This document shows, piece after piece, positions 1 through 8,408 of a DNA stretch of 41,553 bases (the stretch's first letter is position 1; each line of letters begins with the position of its first letter). The DNA lies in the NCBI GenBank assembly GCA_017881915.1, contig JADGQK010000017.1:1-41553 (forward strand). The letters run 5' to 3'. The DNA is from Chloroflexota bacterium (GTDB lineage: Bacteria; Chloroflexota; Limnocylindria; Limnocylindrales; CSP1-4). Made by a program: the position numbers and the translations under genes. The notes beneath the pieces were generated by a model. That model saw only the letters and a program-made list of their open reading frames with translations, searched no databases and was not told the DNA's origin.

Positions 1-111
1 GCCAGCGCACCGGCCAACTTCATGCTCGCCCCGAATGCCTATCAGCTGACCCTGACGAGCCGGCTGGCGACCTCCGACCTGTTCCTGGGCGCGACCCTCA
101 GCTGGCCCTAG
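1..111 (+). CDS. 3' end of an unidentified protein gene (partial)
   Basis: Frame 1 is open from the left edge to a TAG and encodes 36 residues ending in TSDLFLGATLSWP. Third codon positions are almost all G or C, as in the neighbouring genes, so this looks like a real C-terminus. The alternating polar/hydrophobic pattern could be beta strands of a secreted or outer-surface protein, but that is a guess. Its stop overlaps the convergent ppdK stop within the 4 bases CTAG, leaving no intergenic terminator. I do not recognise the family. Confidence 0.55.
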   Translation, partial: ASAPANFMLAPNAYQLTLTSRLATSDLFLGATLSWP

Positions 112-2897
112 CGGTCGCGCTCGGCCATCGAGGCGAGGGCCGCCTGGGCGGCCGCCAGCCGGGCGACCGGCACCCGGAACGGTGAGCAGGACACGTAGTC
201 CAGGCCGATCCGCTCGCACTTGGCGATCGACTCGGGATCGCCGCCGTGCTCACCGCAGATGCCCAGCTCCAGGTCCGGGCGGGTTGCCCGGCCCTTGTCC
301 ACGGCGATCTTCATCAGGCCGACAACCGCGTCATCGAGCGTCTGGAACGGATTGACCGGCAGGATCCTGTCCTCGACGTACTTGAGCAGGAAGCCGCCTT
401 CGGCATCGTCGCGGCTGTAGCCGAAGGTCATCTGGGTCAGGTCGTTGGTGCCGAAGCTGAAGAACGCGGCATCCGTGGCGATCTCGTCGGCCGTCAGGGC
501 GCCCCGGGGGACCTCGATCATCGTCCCGAACTTGTAGTCGACCGACACGCCGGCCGCGGCCTCGACCGCCTTGGCCTCGGTCTCGAGGATCCGCTTGGTG
601 GCCGACAGCTCGTTCACGTGGCCGACCAGCGGGATCATGATCTTGGCGATCGGGTGGCCGCCCGAGCGGTGGACGGCGATCTGGGCATTGAGGATGGCCC
701 GGGTCTGGATCTTCACGAAGTCCGGGATCATCAGGCCCAGCCGGCAGCCGCGCAGGCCGAGCATCGGGTTCTGCTCGCGCATCGAGTTGACGACCGCCAG
801 GACCTCCCGGGCCCTTGCATACTCGGGGTCCGCGTCGGGCGTGCCCCGCTCGCGCAACTCGGTCACCTCCACGAGCAGGTCGTCGTGGTTGGGCAGGAAC
901 TCGTGGAGCGGCGGGTCGATCAGGCGGACTACGACCGGCAGGCCATCCATCGCCCGGAAGATCCCCTCGAAGTCGCCCTGCTGGAGGCGCTCCAGCCGGC
1001 CCATTGCGGCGTCGAAGCGGGCGACGACCGCTACCTCCTCGGCGCCAAGCTCCTCGCCGGCATCCCGGCGCGCCTTGGCCCGCGTTGCGGCGTTGGCGAC
1101 GAGGATCGCATCGCGCACGATCTCGAGCCGCTCGCCTTCGCGGAACATGTGCTCGGTTCGGCACAGGCCGATCCCCTGGGCGCCGTATGACCGAGCCAGG
1201 GCTGCCTCTTCGGGTTTGTCGGCGTTCGTCCAGACACCCATTCGGCGGATTCCGTCGGCCCAGTCAAGGATCGTGCGAAGGTTCGGCTGATCTTCGAAAC
1301 GGGCGGAGATCGTGGGCATCGAGCCGAGGAAGACCTCGCCGGTCGAGCCGTCGACGCTGATCCAGTCGCCCTCTGCGAAGGTCACCCCGGATTCGATGCT
1401 CCGGGCCGTGCCCGCGACATAGTCCACAACGAGCTCGGCGCAGCCGGCCACACAGGGCTTGCCGATCTGGCGGGCGACCACGGCGGCGTGCGAGGTGGCG
1501 CCGCCACGAGCCGTCAGGATGCCCTGGGCCACGGCCATCCCATGGAAGTCGTCCGGCGAGGTCTCGACCCGGACGAGAACGACCTTCTCGCCGCGGCCAA
1601 CCCAGGCAACTGCATCGTCGGCCGAGAAGACGGCCCGCCCGACGGCTGCGCCCGGGGAGGCGTTGAGGCCGCGGGCGATCCGGGTCGCCGACTGGCGGGC
1701 CGCGGGATCGTACTGGTCGCGCAGGAGCTGGTCAACGTGGGCCGGCTCGATCCGGCCGATCGCCTCTTCCTTCGTGATCAGGCCCTCGCCGACCATGTCG
1801 ACGGCGATCTTCACTGCGGCCGCGGCCGTCCGCTTCGCGCTGCGGGTCTGGAGCATGAACAGGTGACCGCGCTCGATCGTGAACTCGAGGTCCTGGACGT
1901 CGCGGTAGTGCCGTTCGAGACGCTCGGCGATCTGCTGGAACTCGACGTAGGCCTGGGGCAGGTCGCGGGCGAGGTTGCTGATCTTCTGGGGTGTCCGGAT
2001 CCCGGCCACGACGTCCTCGCCCTGGGCGTTGGTGAGGTACTCGCCGTAGAGGACCTTCTCGCCGGTGTTCGGATCGCGCGTGAACGCCACGCCCGTGCCC
2101 GAGTCGTCGCCCATGTTGCCGTAGACCATCGTCACGATGTTGACCGCCGTGCCCAGGTCGTGGCGGATCTTCTGGTTCTCGCGGTAGTCATGGGCCCGCC
2201 GCCCGAACCAAGAGGCGAATACGGCCTTGATCGCCAGGTCGAGCTGGTCGAGCGGATCGTTCGGGAATTCGCGCCCGGTCGCGGCCAGCACGATCGCCTT
2301 GAATGCGCCGCTCACCTCGCGCAGGGCCGCCGCGTCGAGGTCCGTGTCCTGCCTGGCGCCGTGGCTGGCCTTGGCCTGGTCGAGGGCCTCATCAAACTTC
2401 TCGCCGTCGACGCCCATCACGATCCGGCCGAACATCTGGATAAACCGGCGGTAGGCGTCCCAACCGAAGCGCTCGTTCGCGGTGAGTGCGATCAGCCCGT
2501 TCAGCGTGTGCTCGTTCAGACCGAGGTTGAGGACGGTGTCCATCATCCCGGGCATCGAGAACTTGGCGCCGGAGCGGACCGAGACGAGAAGCGGGTTGGC
2601 CGCGTCGCCGAAGCCCTTGCCGCTCTGTCGCTCGACTTCCTTGACCGCTTCGAGGACGTCCTGCCAGAGCCCCTCGGGCAGCTGCTCGCCGGCCGCGAAG
2701 TAGTCGTTGCAGGCCTCGGTCGTGATCGTGAAGCCGGGTGGGACCGGCAGTCCCGCCGCGGTCATCTCCGCCAGCCCGGCACCCTTGCCTCCGAGGAGGT
2801 CGCGCATCGCGGCGCTGCCCTCGGCCCGCCCACCGCCCCAGGCGTAGATGTAGCGCTTGGCAGCGACGTGGCTACGATCGGTTGCGGTCTCGGTCAT
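108..2897 (-). CDS. ppdK: Pyruvate, phosphate dikinase
   Basis: Interconverts pyruvate + ATP + Pi and PEP + AMP + PPi in the cytoplasm, allowing gluconeogenic PEP formation or PPi-linked glycolysis. The 929-residue product has the family's normal size. The N-terminal ATP-grasp part contains LLGGKGAGLAEM near residue 40 and SVRSGAKFSMPGMMDT near 110. The swivelling phosphohistidine motif GGATSHAAVVARQIGKPC puts the catalytic His near 470. The C-terminal TIM barrel carries CGEHGGDP with the catalytic Cys near 881. The long TSHA form and RSGAKFSMPGMMDT distinguish it from PEP synthase. The ORF track extends 398 residues too far upstream; I chose the ATG giving MTETATDRS because homology begins just after it and a weak purine-rich AGAGGGA lies upstream. 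No DUF299 regulatory kinase gene is in the window. It is monocistronic here. Confidence 0.95.
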   Translation of the reverse strand: MTETATDRSHVAAKRYIYAWGGGRAEGSAAMRDLLGGKGAGLAEMTAAGLPVPPGFTITTEACNDYFAAGEQLPEGLWQDVLEAVKEVERQSGKGFGDAANPLLVSVRSGAKFSMPGMMDTVLNLGLNEHTLNGLIALTANERFGWDAYRRFIQMFGRIVMGVDGEKFDEALDQAKASHGARQDTDLDAAALREVSGAFKAIVLAATGREFPNDPLDQLDLAIKAVFASWFGRRAHDYRENQKIRHDLGTAVNIVTMVYGNMGDDSGTGVAFTRDPNTGEKVLYGEYLTNAQGEDVVAGIRTPQKISNLARDLPQAYVEFQQIAERLERHYRDVQDLEFTIERGHLFMLQTRSAKRTAAAAVKIAVDMVGEGLITKEEAIGRIEPAHVDQLLRDQYDPAARQSATRIARGLNASPGAAVGRAVFSADDAVAWVGRGEKVVLVRVETSPDDFHGMAVAQGILTARGGATSHAAVVARQIGKPCVAGCAELVVDYVAGTARSIESGVTFAEGDWISVDGSTGEVFLGSMPTISARFEDQPNLRTILDWADGIRRMGVWTNADKPEEAALARSYGAQGIGLCRTEHMFREGERLEIVRDAILVANAATRAKARRDAGEELGAEEVAVVARFDAAMGRLERLQQGDFEGIFRAMDGLPVVVRLIDPPLHEFLPNHDDLLVEVTELRERGTPDADPEYARAREVLAVVNSMREQNPMLGLRGCRLGLMIPDFVKIQTRAILNAQIAVHRSGGHPIAKIMIPLVGHVNELSATKRILETEAKAVEAAAGVSVDYKFGTMIEVPRGALTADEIATDAAFFSFGTNDLTQMTFGYSRDDAEGGFLLKYVEDRILPVNPFQTLDDAVVGLMKIAVDKGRATRPDLELGICGEHGGDPESIAKCERIGLDYVSCSPFRVPVARLAAAQAALASMAERDR

Positions 2898-2962
2898 TGG
2901 GTCGGGTCCCTCTGGGGTCGCGTCGGGTGCCGTCGCGCGGCACGTCAATTCAGTGCCAGCCG

Positions 2963-2968
2963 ATTGTA
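2963..2968 (-). promoter_or_regulatory. Candidate -10 element for ppdK
   Basis: On the minus strand TACAAT matches the TATAAT consensus at 5 of 6 positions and lies about 65 bases before the ppdK ATG, giving an expected leader near 58 nt. The -35 region (ACTCGG at 17-bp spacing) is poor. It is the best AT-rich hexamer in an otherwise very GC-rich gap. The 2898-3191 intergenic region also serves the divergent plus-strand reductase. Confidence 0.45.
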
Positions 2969-3150
2969 CCCGCGCACGTTCGGACCCGAGTCCGACGGAT
3001 CGGCCCGCGTACCCGTGCGGGCCCGGGCACGAGCGCAGGCTCCGCCGCATGGAGCCCAGGCTTGACAACCGGATCGCAGGCGTCGGATAGCCGCTGGCTC
3101 CGACCCAGTCCGCGAGGGCGCCTGCGCCGGTCGACTCCGGCCAGCCTCGG

Positions 3151-3156
3151 TAGACT
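3151..3156 (+). promoter_or_regulatory. Candidate -10 element for the Fpr-type reductase gene
   Basis: TAGACT (a TANNNT hexamer) lies 35 bases before the reductase ATG, and a GAGAGG-like ribosome site follows. An alternative is a perfect TTGACA at 3062-3067 with GATAGC 18 bp downstream, whose -10 is weak. I cannot decide between them from sequence alone. Confidence 0.3.
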
Positions 3157-3191
3157 GGGCCAACATCCATGTCGAGAGGTGCATCGCCCGA

Positions 3192-4001
3192 ATGATCGAG
3201 CTCGAGCAAGACGGCCGCGAGATCCAGCAGGCGGCCGACCAGTACAACGCCCGGCTCGTTCGGCGAGTCGATCAGACGGGCGACCTGGGCTACTTCTGGG
3301 TCCAGCTCGAGGGCGAACCCGTCCGGTTCGAGCCCGGCCAGTACATGACGATCGGCGTGTTCGCCGACGGCAAGCTGGTCCAGCGCCCCTACTCGGTCGC
3401 GTCGGCGCCCGCCGAGGCCGGCGACGGCGGCTACGAGTTCTATGTTCGGCTCGTGCCGATCCTGCGCTTCACGACCCTGCTGTGGCGCCTGCCGATCGGC
3501 CACTCGATGCGGATGATCGGGCCGAAGGGCAAGTTCCTCCTGGAGCCCGACGACCAGCGGACCCACCTGTTCGTCTCGACCGGGACGGGGATCGCCCCAT
3601 TCATCTCGATGATCCGCCAGAGCCAGCTCGATGGTGCGCCACGCAAGACGGTCGTCGTGCACGGCTGCTCGCACGTCGACGAGCTCGGCTACCGCACGCT
3701 GCTCGAAGGTTGGCAACGCGACCACACCTACCCGCTCCAGTACATCCCCACGATCTCGCGCCCGAACGACCCCCGCAACGCCGGCTGGACCGGCCGGACC
3801 GGCCGGGCCGAGGCGATCGTCGGGTCGGTGTGCACGGAGCTCGGGCTGCGGCCGGAGCGGACGGTCGTCTATATCTGCGGCAACCCCGAGATGATCCTGA
3901 GGGTCGAGGCCGAGCTCATCGATCGCGGCTTTCCGGAGTTCCACGTCAAGAAGGAGCTCTACTGGCCGAAGGGCAAGGACGCCGCGCTCCTGGGGCGCTG
4001 A
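3192..4001 (+). CDS. fpr: Ferredoxin/flavodoxin--NADP+ reductase (Fpr type)
   Basis: FAD enzyme that exchanges electrons between NADP(H) and ferredoxin or flavodoxin in the cytoplasm. The 269 residues show the FNR two-domain fold: the FAD-binding strand with RPYSVAS near residue 72, then the NADP-binding domain opening with VSTGTGIAPFISMI near 130, and the terminal block VVYICGNPEMILRVEAEL. The YW near the C-terminus (ELYWPKG) recalls bacterial Fpr, followed by a short extra tail. There is no iron-sulfur motif, so it depends on an external carrier. The ATG is supported by GAGAGG 11-12 bases upstream. Two NfnAB-like flavoproteins follow on the same strand after 150 bp, suggesting a joint role in NADP(H)/ferredoxin balance. 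Confidence 0.85.
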   Translation: MIELEQDGREIQQAADQYNARLVRRVDQTGDLGYFWVQLEGEPVRFEPGQYMTIGVFADGKLVQRPYSVASAPAEAGDGGYEFYVRLVPILRFTTLLWRLPIGHSMRMIGPKGKFLLEPDDQRTHLFVSTGTGIAPFISMIRQSQLDGAPRKTVVVHGCSHVDELGYRTLLEGWQRDHTYPLQYIPTISRPNDPRNAGWTGRTGRAEAIVGSVCTELGLRPERTVVYICGNPEMILRVEAELIDRGFPEFHVKKELYWPKGKDAALLGR

Positions 4002-4151
4002 GCCGGATTTCTGCGCTGAGGCGCCCCGCCGCGGGTGCGCTCGGCGGGATCCCTGGTGGAAGTGACCTTCGGCCCACAGATTCGTGCGCAACGGCGAGTA
4101 GTGTCCGCTGTGTCGGTCTGCGACGATTGATCAAGAAGCTCGCAGGATTGG

Positions 4152-5051
4152 ATGTCTATGCACCGCGTCGTCGCCAAGAGTCAGCTGTCGCCGAACGTCA
4201 CCCGGCTCGTCATTGAGGCTGCCCGGATCGCCGAGATCCGCCGGCCTGGCCAGTTCGTCATTGTCCGGCTGGATGAGGGCGCCGAGCGGCTCCCACTTAC
4301 GATCGCCGACGCCGACCCCAGCGCCGGCACGATCAGCCTGATCATCCAGGCCGTCGGCAAGAGCACGATCGACCTGGTCGAGCTGGGCGTTGGCGACGCC
4401 ATTCGGGATGTTGCCGGACCGCTCGGCCGGCCAACTGACCTGATCGAGTCGGGACACGCGGTCTGCGTCGGCGGCGGGGTCGGCACGGCGGTGGTGTACC
4501 CGATCGCCCAGGAGCTCCAGCGGCGCGGCGTGGCTGTGACCAGCGTGATCGGTGGCCGCTCAGCCGAGTGGGTCATCCTCGAAGCGGAGCTGGCGACGGT
4601 CGGCGAGGTCGTAACCTGCACCGACGACGGGAGCTATGGTCGGCCCGGCTTCGTCACACAGGCGCTGGCCGATCTGTGCGCGGCAGGGGGCATCGATGCG
4701 GTCTACGCCGTCGGACCGGTCCCGATGATGCGCGCCGTCGCCGAGCTGACCCGGCCGTTCGGCATCCCGACGACGGTCTCGCTCAACGCCATCATGGTCG
4801 ACGGGACGGGGATGTGCGGCGGCTGCCGGGTCGTCGTCGATGGCGAGACCCGCTACGCCTGCGTCGACGGTCCCGAGTTCGACGGGCACACAGTCGACTT
4901 CGGAGTCCTTGCCGACCGGTTGACCACGTACCGCCAATTCGAACAGGAGGCGCTCGAACGGCGAGGGCCCTGCCTGATCCCCGGACTCGTCCGAGCCGCC
5001 GCGGTCTCGGCGGCACCAACGGCGAGCGCGGGCCACGAGGTGCCGGCATGA
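4152..5051 (+). CDS. nfnA: NfnA/SudB-like FAD-NAD(P)-binding reductase subunit with [2Fe-2S] site
   Basis: Small subunit of the NADH-dependent reduced ferredoxin:NADP+ oxidoreductase / sulfide dehydrogenase type, 299 residues, related to dihydroorotate dehydrogenase electron-transfer subunits. An FNR-like N-terminus (RRPGQFVIVRLDEGAERLPLTIAD) binds FAD and the middle CVGGGVGTAVVYPIAQEL binds a nucleotide. The C-terminal Cys set, MCGGCRVVVDGETRYACVDGPEFDGH, is the family's [2Fe-2S] site. The start ATG has AGGA six bases upstream; a second in-frame ATG lies two codons later. Its stop overlaps the next start (ATGA), so the two subunits are translationally coupled. In known NfnAB the pair bifurcates electrons; whether this one does cannot be read from sequence. 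Confidence 0.85.
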   Translation: MSMHRVVAKSQLSPNVTRLVIEAARIAEIRRPGQFVIVRLDEGAERLPLTIADADPSAGTISLIIQAVGKSTIDLVELGVGDAIRDVAGPLGRPTDLIESGHAVCVGGGVGTAVVYPIAQELQRRGVAVTSVIGGRSAEWVILEAELATVGEVVTCTDDGSYGRPGFVTQALADLCAAGGIDAVYAVGPVPMMRAVAELTRPFGIPTTVSLNAIMVDGTGMCGGCRVVVDGETRYACVDGPEFDGHTVDFGVLADRLTTYRQFEQEALERRGPCLIPGLVRAAAVSAAPTASAGHEVPA

Positions 5052-6514
5052 CCGAGCGCGTCCCCGAGGAGCGCCCTCCGCTGGAGCGGGCTCACCCCAC
5101 TCCCAAGGAGCGCATGGCGATCGAGCGCCATGCAATGCCGGAGCGCCCGGCCGACCTCCGCGCCCACGACTTCAGCGAAGTCAACATGGGCTACACCGAC
5201 CTCCTCGCTGTTGCCGAGGCCGAACGCTGCCTCCAGTGCAAGAAGCCGACGTGCATCGACGGCTGCCCCGTCCGGGTCAACATCCCCCGGTTCATCGACC
5301 TGCTGGCCAAAGGTGACGTCCATGCGGCCGCCGAATCGCTCCTTGACGACAACGCGCTGCCGTGCGTGACCGGTCGGGTCTGCCCGCAGGAGACGCAGTG
5401 CGAGGGCCTGTGCCTGCGCCGCAAGAAGGGCAAGCCGGTCGCGATCGGCTACCTGGAGCGGTACGTGGCCGACTGGGCCCAGACCCACCCGTCGGAGATG
5501 ACCCGACACGACCATCCGGACGCCACACGCGCGGTCGCAATCGTCGGCTCCGGTCCAGCCGGGCTGACCGCGGCCGGTGAGCTGGCCAGGCTGGGCTATG
5601 CGGTCACCGTCTTCGAGGCCTTCCACGCGGCGGGCGGCGTGCTGGTCTACGGCATCCCCGAGTTCCGGCTGCCCAAGGACATCGTGGCTCGCGAGGTCGA
5701 GCGGCTCGTCGCCTCGGGCGTGACGATCGAGAAGAACTCGGTGATCGGCAAGACATTCACCCTGGCCGAGCTCCGCGAACGGTTCGAGGCGGTCTTCCTG
5801 GCGGTCGGGGCAGGGCTCCCGGTGTTCATGAATGTTCCCGGCGAGAACCTCAAGGGCGTGTATTCGGCGAACGAGTACCTGACCCGGGTCAACCTGATGG
5901 GAGCCTGGACCCGGGACTCCGACACGCCCGTCCTGCGCGGACCCCGGGTTGCCGTCGTCGGTGGCGGCAACGTCGCGATGGACTCGGTCCGGACTGCCCG
6001 TCGGCTCGGCGCTGACGAAGCAACGATCGTCTACCGGCGCGGCCACGATGAGCTTCCGGCGCGGGCCGAGGAGGTCCACCACGCCGAGGAGGAAGGCATC
6101 CGCTTCGAGCTTCTCGCGGCACCGGTCGAAGTCCTGGCGGACGAGGGTGGTTGGGTCCGTGCCCTGCGCTGCATCCGGATGGCACTTGGCGAGCCGGACG
6201 CATCGGGCCGGGCCCGCCCCGAACCGATTGCCGGGTCCGAGTTCGAGATCCCCTGCGAGATCGTCGTCGTCGCGATCGGCACGCGCTCCAACCCGCTGCT
6301 GACCTCAACCGCGCCCGACCTCGCCGTCAACGAGTGGGGCTACATCGAGGTCGACGAGACCGGGATGACGAGCATGCCCGGTGTCTTCGCCGGTGGCGAC
6401 ATCGTTCGAGGGGCGGCCACCGTCATCCTGGCGATGGGCGACGGCAAGCGTGTCGCGGCTGCAATGGACCACTACCTGCGCCCCGTCGAAGCGGAGCCAA
6501 CCCCGGCCGGCTGA
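5048..6514 (+). CDS. nfnB: NfnB / glutamate-synthase-small-subunit-like FAD, [4Fe-4S] oxidoreductase
   Basis: Large subunit partner of the preceding gene, 488 residues. The N-terminus carries the GltD-type double cubane ligands CLQCKKPTCIDGCPV (near 61-74) and CVTGRVCPQETQCEGLC (near 106-122). Next come the FAD dinucleotide fold VAIVGSGPAGLTAAGELA near 163 and the NADPH fold VAVVGGGNVAMDSVRTARRLGAD near 300. The C-terminal GVFAGGDIVRGAATVILAMGDGK is the typical FAD-closing motif. Databases often call this family GltA or glutamate synthase small chain. No large glutamate synthase subunit is nearby and an NfnA-like gene is fused by a 4-bp overlap, so NfnB fits better. The ORF-track start at 4568 is an artefact; ATG at 5048 overlaps the upstream stop. 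Confidence 0.87.
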   Translation: MTERVPEERPPLERAHPTPKERMAIERHAMPERPADLRAHDFSEVNMGYTDLLAVAEAERCLQCKKPTCIDGCPVRVNIPRFIDLLAKGDVHAAAESLLDDNALPCVTGRVCPQETQCEGLCLRRKKGKPVAIGYLERYVADWAQTHPSEMTRHDHPDATRAVAIVGSGPAGLTAAGELARLGYAVTVFEAFHAAGGVLVYGIPEFRLPKDIVAREVERLVASGVTIEKNSVIGKTFTLAELRERFEAVFLAVGAGLPVFMNVPGENLKGVYSANEYLTRVNLMGAWTRDSDTPVLRGPRVAVVGGGNVAMDSVRTARRLGADEATIVYRRGHDELPARAEEVHHAEEEGIRFELLAAPVEVLADEGGWVRALRCIRMALGEPDASGRARPEPIAGSEFEIPCEIVVVAIGTRSNPLLTSTAPDLAVNEWGYIEVDETGMTSMPGVFAGGDIVRGAATVILAMGDGKRVAAAMDHYLRPVEAEPTPAG

Positions 6515-6529
6515 GGTCAGCGTCAGCCG
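6508..6529. terminator. Hairpin between convergent nfnB and glyQS
   Basis: CGGCTGA and TCAGCCG form a 7-bp stem around an 8-base loop, starting over the nfnB stop and lying in the 25-bp gap between two converging genes. There is no T-tract, so it would be a non-canonical or bidirectional terminator. Confidence 0.4.
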
Positions 6530-6539
6530 ATCGGGCCGC

Positions 6540-7964
6540 TCAGGGTCGGATCGCGGCGAGTCGATCGACGATCACCCGCTTGACCTGATCGACGCTGACC
6601 CGTTCCTGGGTCATCGAGTCGCGGTCGCGAATGGTGACCGCCCCGTCCTCAAGCGAATCGACGTCTACGGTCACGCACCAGGGCGTCCCGATCTCGTCCT
6701 GGCGGCGGTACAGCTTGCCGATCGCCGCCGTGTCGTCGTACACGGCCATGACCTCGCGCTTCAGGTCGTCCTTGATCCGGTGGCACAGCTCGACGATCTC
6801 GGGCCGCTTCTTGAGCAGGGGCAGGACCGCCACCTTGTAGGGGGCGAGATCCGGGTGGAGGGCCAGCGAGACCCGGGTCTCGCCCTTGACCTGCTCCTCG
6901 CGATACGAATCGATCAGGAAGGTGAACGCGGCGCGGTCGGCACCGGCGGCCGTCTCCACGATCCAGGGGATGAAGTGCTCCTCCGTGGCCGGGTCGAAGT
7001 ATTCCAGGTTCTGGCCGGAGGCCGCCGCATGGCGGGACAGGTCGAAGTCGCCCCGGTTATGGACGCCCTCCAACTCCTTCCAGCCAAACGGGAAGCGGTA
7101 CTCGATGTCGATCGCCTTCCGGGCGTAGTGGGCAAGCTCGTCGGGGGCGTGCTCGCGCAGCCGAAGACGGGCGGGCGTGACGCCGTAGGCCTCATACCAC
7201 GTCCGCCGGCGGGGCAGCCACTCCGCGAAGGCGGCCGCCGCGGCCGGGCCGCCGGGCTGCACGAAATACTGCATCTCCATCTGCTCGAACTCGCGCATCC
7301 GGAAGACGAAGTTGCCCGGGCTGATCTCGTTCCGGAAGCTCTTGCCGATCTGGGCGATCCCGAACGGGATCTTCTTGCGGCTCGACTCGCGGACGTTCTT
7401 GAAGTTGACGTAGGAGCCCTGGGCCGTCTCAGGCCGGAAGTAGACGATCGAGCCCTCGTCCTGGACCGGGCCCATGTAGCTCTGGAACATCAGGTTGAAC
7501 TGGCGCGGCGGCGACAACGGGCCAGCGTCGTTGGGGCAGATGAGCTGGAAGCGCTCGATCACGGTCGGGTCGGCGAGATCGGTGACGGTCAGCGCCTCGG
7601 CGCCGGGCAGCTCATCGAGACGGTAGCGACGGTGGCAGGTGGCGCACTCGACCAGGGGATCCGAGAATGACCCGACATGGCCCGAGGTGATCCAGACCTG
7701 GGGATGCATCAGGATCCCGGCGTCGAGCCCGACGATATCGTCGCGCTCCTGGACCATCGCCCGCCACCAGGCCCGCTTGACGTTGTTCTTGAGCTCTACC
7801 CCGAGCGGCCCGTAGTCCCACACGGCGTTGATCCCGCCGTAGATCTCCGAGCTCGGGAAGACGAAGCCGCGGCGCTTGCTGAGCGACACGATCGTGTCGA
7901 GGTTGGCCATGGCCGGGGCAACGGCATTCGGATCGGACGCCGCGACGTCCTGCAGTTCGGTCAC
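6540..7964 (-). CDS. glyQS: Glycyl-tRNA synthetase, single-chain class II type
   Basis: Charges tRNA-Gly in the cytoplasm. The 474 residues match the dimeric, eukaryote-like GlyRS rather than the bacterial alpha2-beta2 enzyme. Motifs: LSKRRGFVFPSSEIYGGINAVWDYGPLG near the N-terminus, a zinc-like CATCHRRY pair with a later CPNDAG, FRNEISPGNFVFRMREFEQMEMQYFV (motif 2), and the C-terminal anticodon domain from LHPDLAPYKVAVLPLL. The start is GTG at 7962-7964; an internal ATG at residue 19 (MANLDTIVSLSK) is the alternative. No Shine-Dalgarno precedes the GTG, but a TAGACT hexamer lies six bases before it, so the mRNA may be leaderless. It follows the F420 reductase gene by 9 bp. Confidence 0.95.
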   Translation of the reverse strand: MTELQDVAASDPNAVAPAMANLDTIVSLSKRRGFVFPSSEIYGGINAVWDYGPLGVELKNNVKRAWWRAMVQERDDIVGLDAGILMHPQVWITSGHVGSFSDPLVECATCHRRYRLDELPGAEALTVTDLADPTVIERFQLICPNDAGPLSPPRQFNLMFQSYMGPVQDEGSIVYFRPETAQGSYVNFKNVRESSRKKIPFGIAQIGKSFRNEISPGNFVFRMREFEQMEMQYFVQPGGPAAAAAFAEWLPRRRTWYEAYGVTPARLRLREHAPDELAHYARKAIDIEYRFPFGWKELEGVHNRGDFDLSRHAAASGQNLEYFDPATEEHFIPWIVETAAGADRAAFTFLIDSYREEQVKGETRVSLALHPDLAPYKVAVLPLLKKRPEIVELCHRIKDDLKREVMAVYDDTAAIGKLYRRQDEIGTPWCVTVDVDSLEDGAVTIRDRDSMTQERVSVDQVKRVIVDRLAAIRP

Positions 7965-7970
7965 TCCCGG

Positions 7971-7976
7971 AGTCTA
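7971..7976 (-). promoter_or_regulatory. Candidate leaderless promoter (-10) of glyQS
   Basis: On the minus strand TAGACT is followed by exactly six bases and then the GTG start of glyQS. Placing +1 seven bases after the hexamer puts it on the G of the start codon. The TAG of this hexamer is also the stop codon of the upstream F420 reductase gene. No -35 consensus and no ribosome site are seen. Confidence 0.5.
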
Positions 7977-8408
7977 GCCGAGGCGGAGACGGGTCGGCCG
8001 GATCCAGATGGCAGTCGGGTAGTCGGTTGCGAACTGCTCGTCGGTCCAGCCGTTGTCAACGATCAGGCGGCGGTACTTGGCCAGGTAGGCCGGATTGGCT
8101 GCGGCTGACGGAGCGCCCGGATCGAGGCGCGCCTCCGCCTCGAACGTGACGATGTCGTCGCCTGTGGCGTCGCTGTTGAGGTGGACTGAGACATGCGCGC
8201 TGGCTGCGATGTTGGCGGTCCGGGGCGTGCCCGACCGGCTGTAGACCAGGATCTCGCCGGCCGCCCACAGGAACCAGACCGCCGAGCTCTGGGGCCGGCC
8301 GTCCGGCGTCACCGTGGTCAGCCACGCGATCAGCTCGCGGTCGAGGCGCTCGGCCAGGCGGGCGCCGGCCTCGGTCAGCGGGTCAGGCAGGGCGAAGGGC
8401 GTGGTCAT
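7974..8408 (-). CDS. PPOX-class F420-dependent oxidoreductase (TIGR03667-like)
   Basis: A 144-residue split beta-barrel flavin/deazaflavin reductase. The core is LIAWLTTVTPDGRPQSSAVWFLWAAGEILVYSRSGTPRTANI followed by VSVHLNSDATGDDIVTFEAEARL, the pattern of the mycobacterial Rv3369-type family. Such proteins bind F420 (or FMN) and reduce poorly defined substrates; the substrate here is unknown. The C-terminus IWIRPTRLRLG is typical of the family. Its ATG overlaps the recO stop by the ATGA motif and its TAG stop forms part of the glyQS promoter hexamer. If the cofactor is F420, fbi/cof biosynthetic genes should exist elsewhere in the genome. Confidence 0.8.
   Translation of the reverse strand: MTTPFALPDPLTEAGARLAERLDRELIAWLTTVTPDGRPQSSAVWFLWAAGEILVYSRSGTPRTANIAASAHVSVHLNSDATGDDIVTFEAEARLDPGAPSAAANPAYLAKYRRLIVDNGWTDEQFATDYPTAIWIRPTRLRLG

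Noticed and set aside
246-3065. Long plus-strand ORFs opposite ppdK (314 and 525 aa)
   Set aside because: Rich in Arg/Gly/Asp with no motif; they are antisense shadows of GC-rich codons of ppdK. The same holds for long antisense ORFs over glmS, glmM, cdaR, rpoA and others.
3062-3091. Strong sigma-70 promoter for fpr based on the perfect TTGACA
   Set aside because: The matching -10 (GATAGC at 18 bp) is poor; not listed as a separate feature.
2898-4091. 398-residue N-terminal extension of ppdK in the ORF track
   Set aside because: It reads antisense through the fpr gene, has low-complexity composition and lies beyond a good ATG where PPDK homology starts.
5048-6514. True glutamate synthase small subunit (GltD)
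   Set aside because: No large glutamate synthase subunit is present and the gene is coupled to an NfnA-like subunit with a [2Fe-2S] site; kept as a lower-ranked alternative.
7965-7973. T-box leader for glyQS
   Set aside because: Only nine bases separate glyQS from the upstream gene, and the start seems leaderless.
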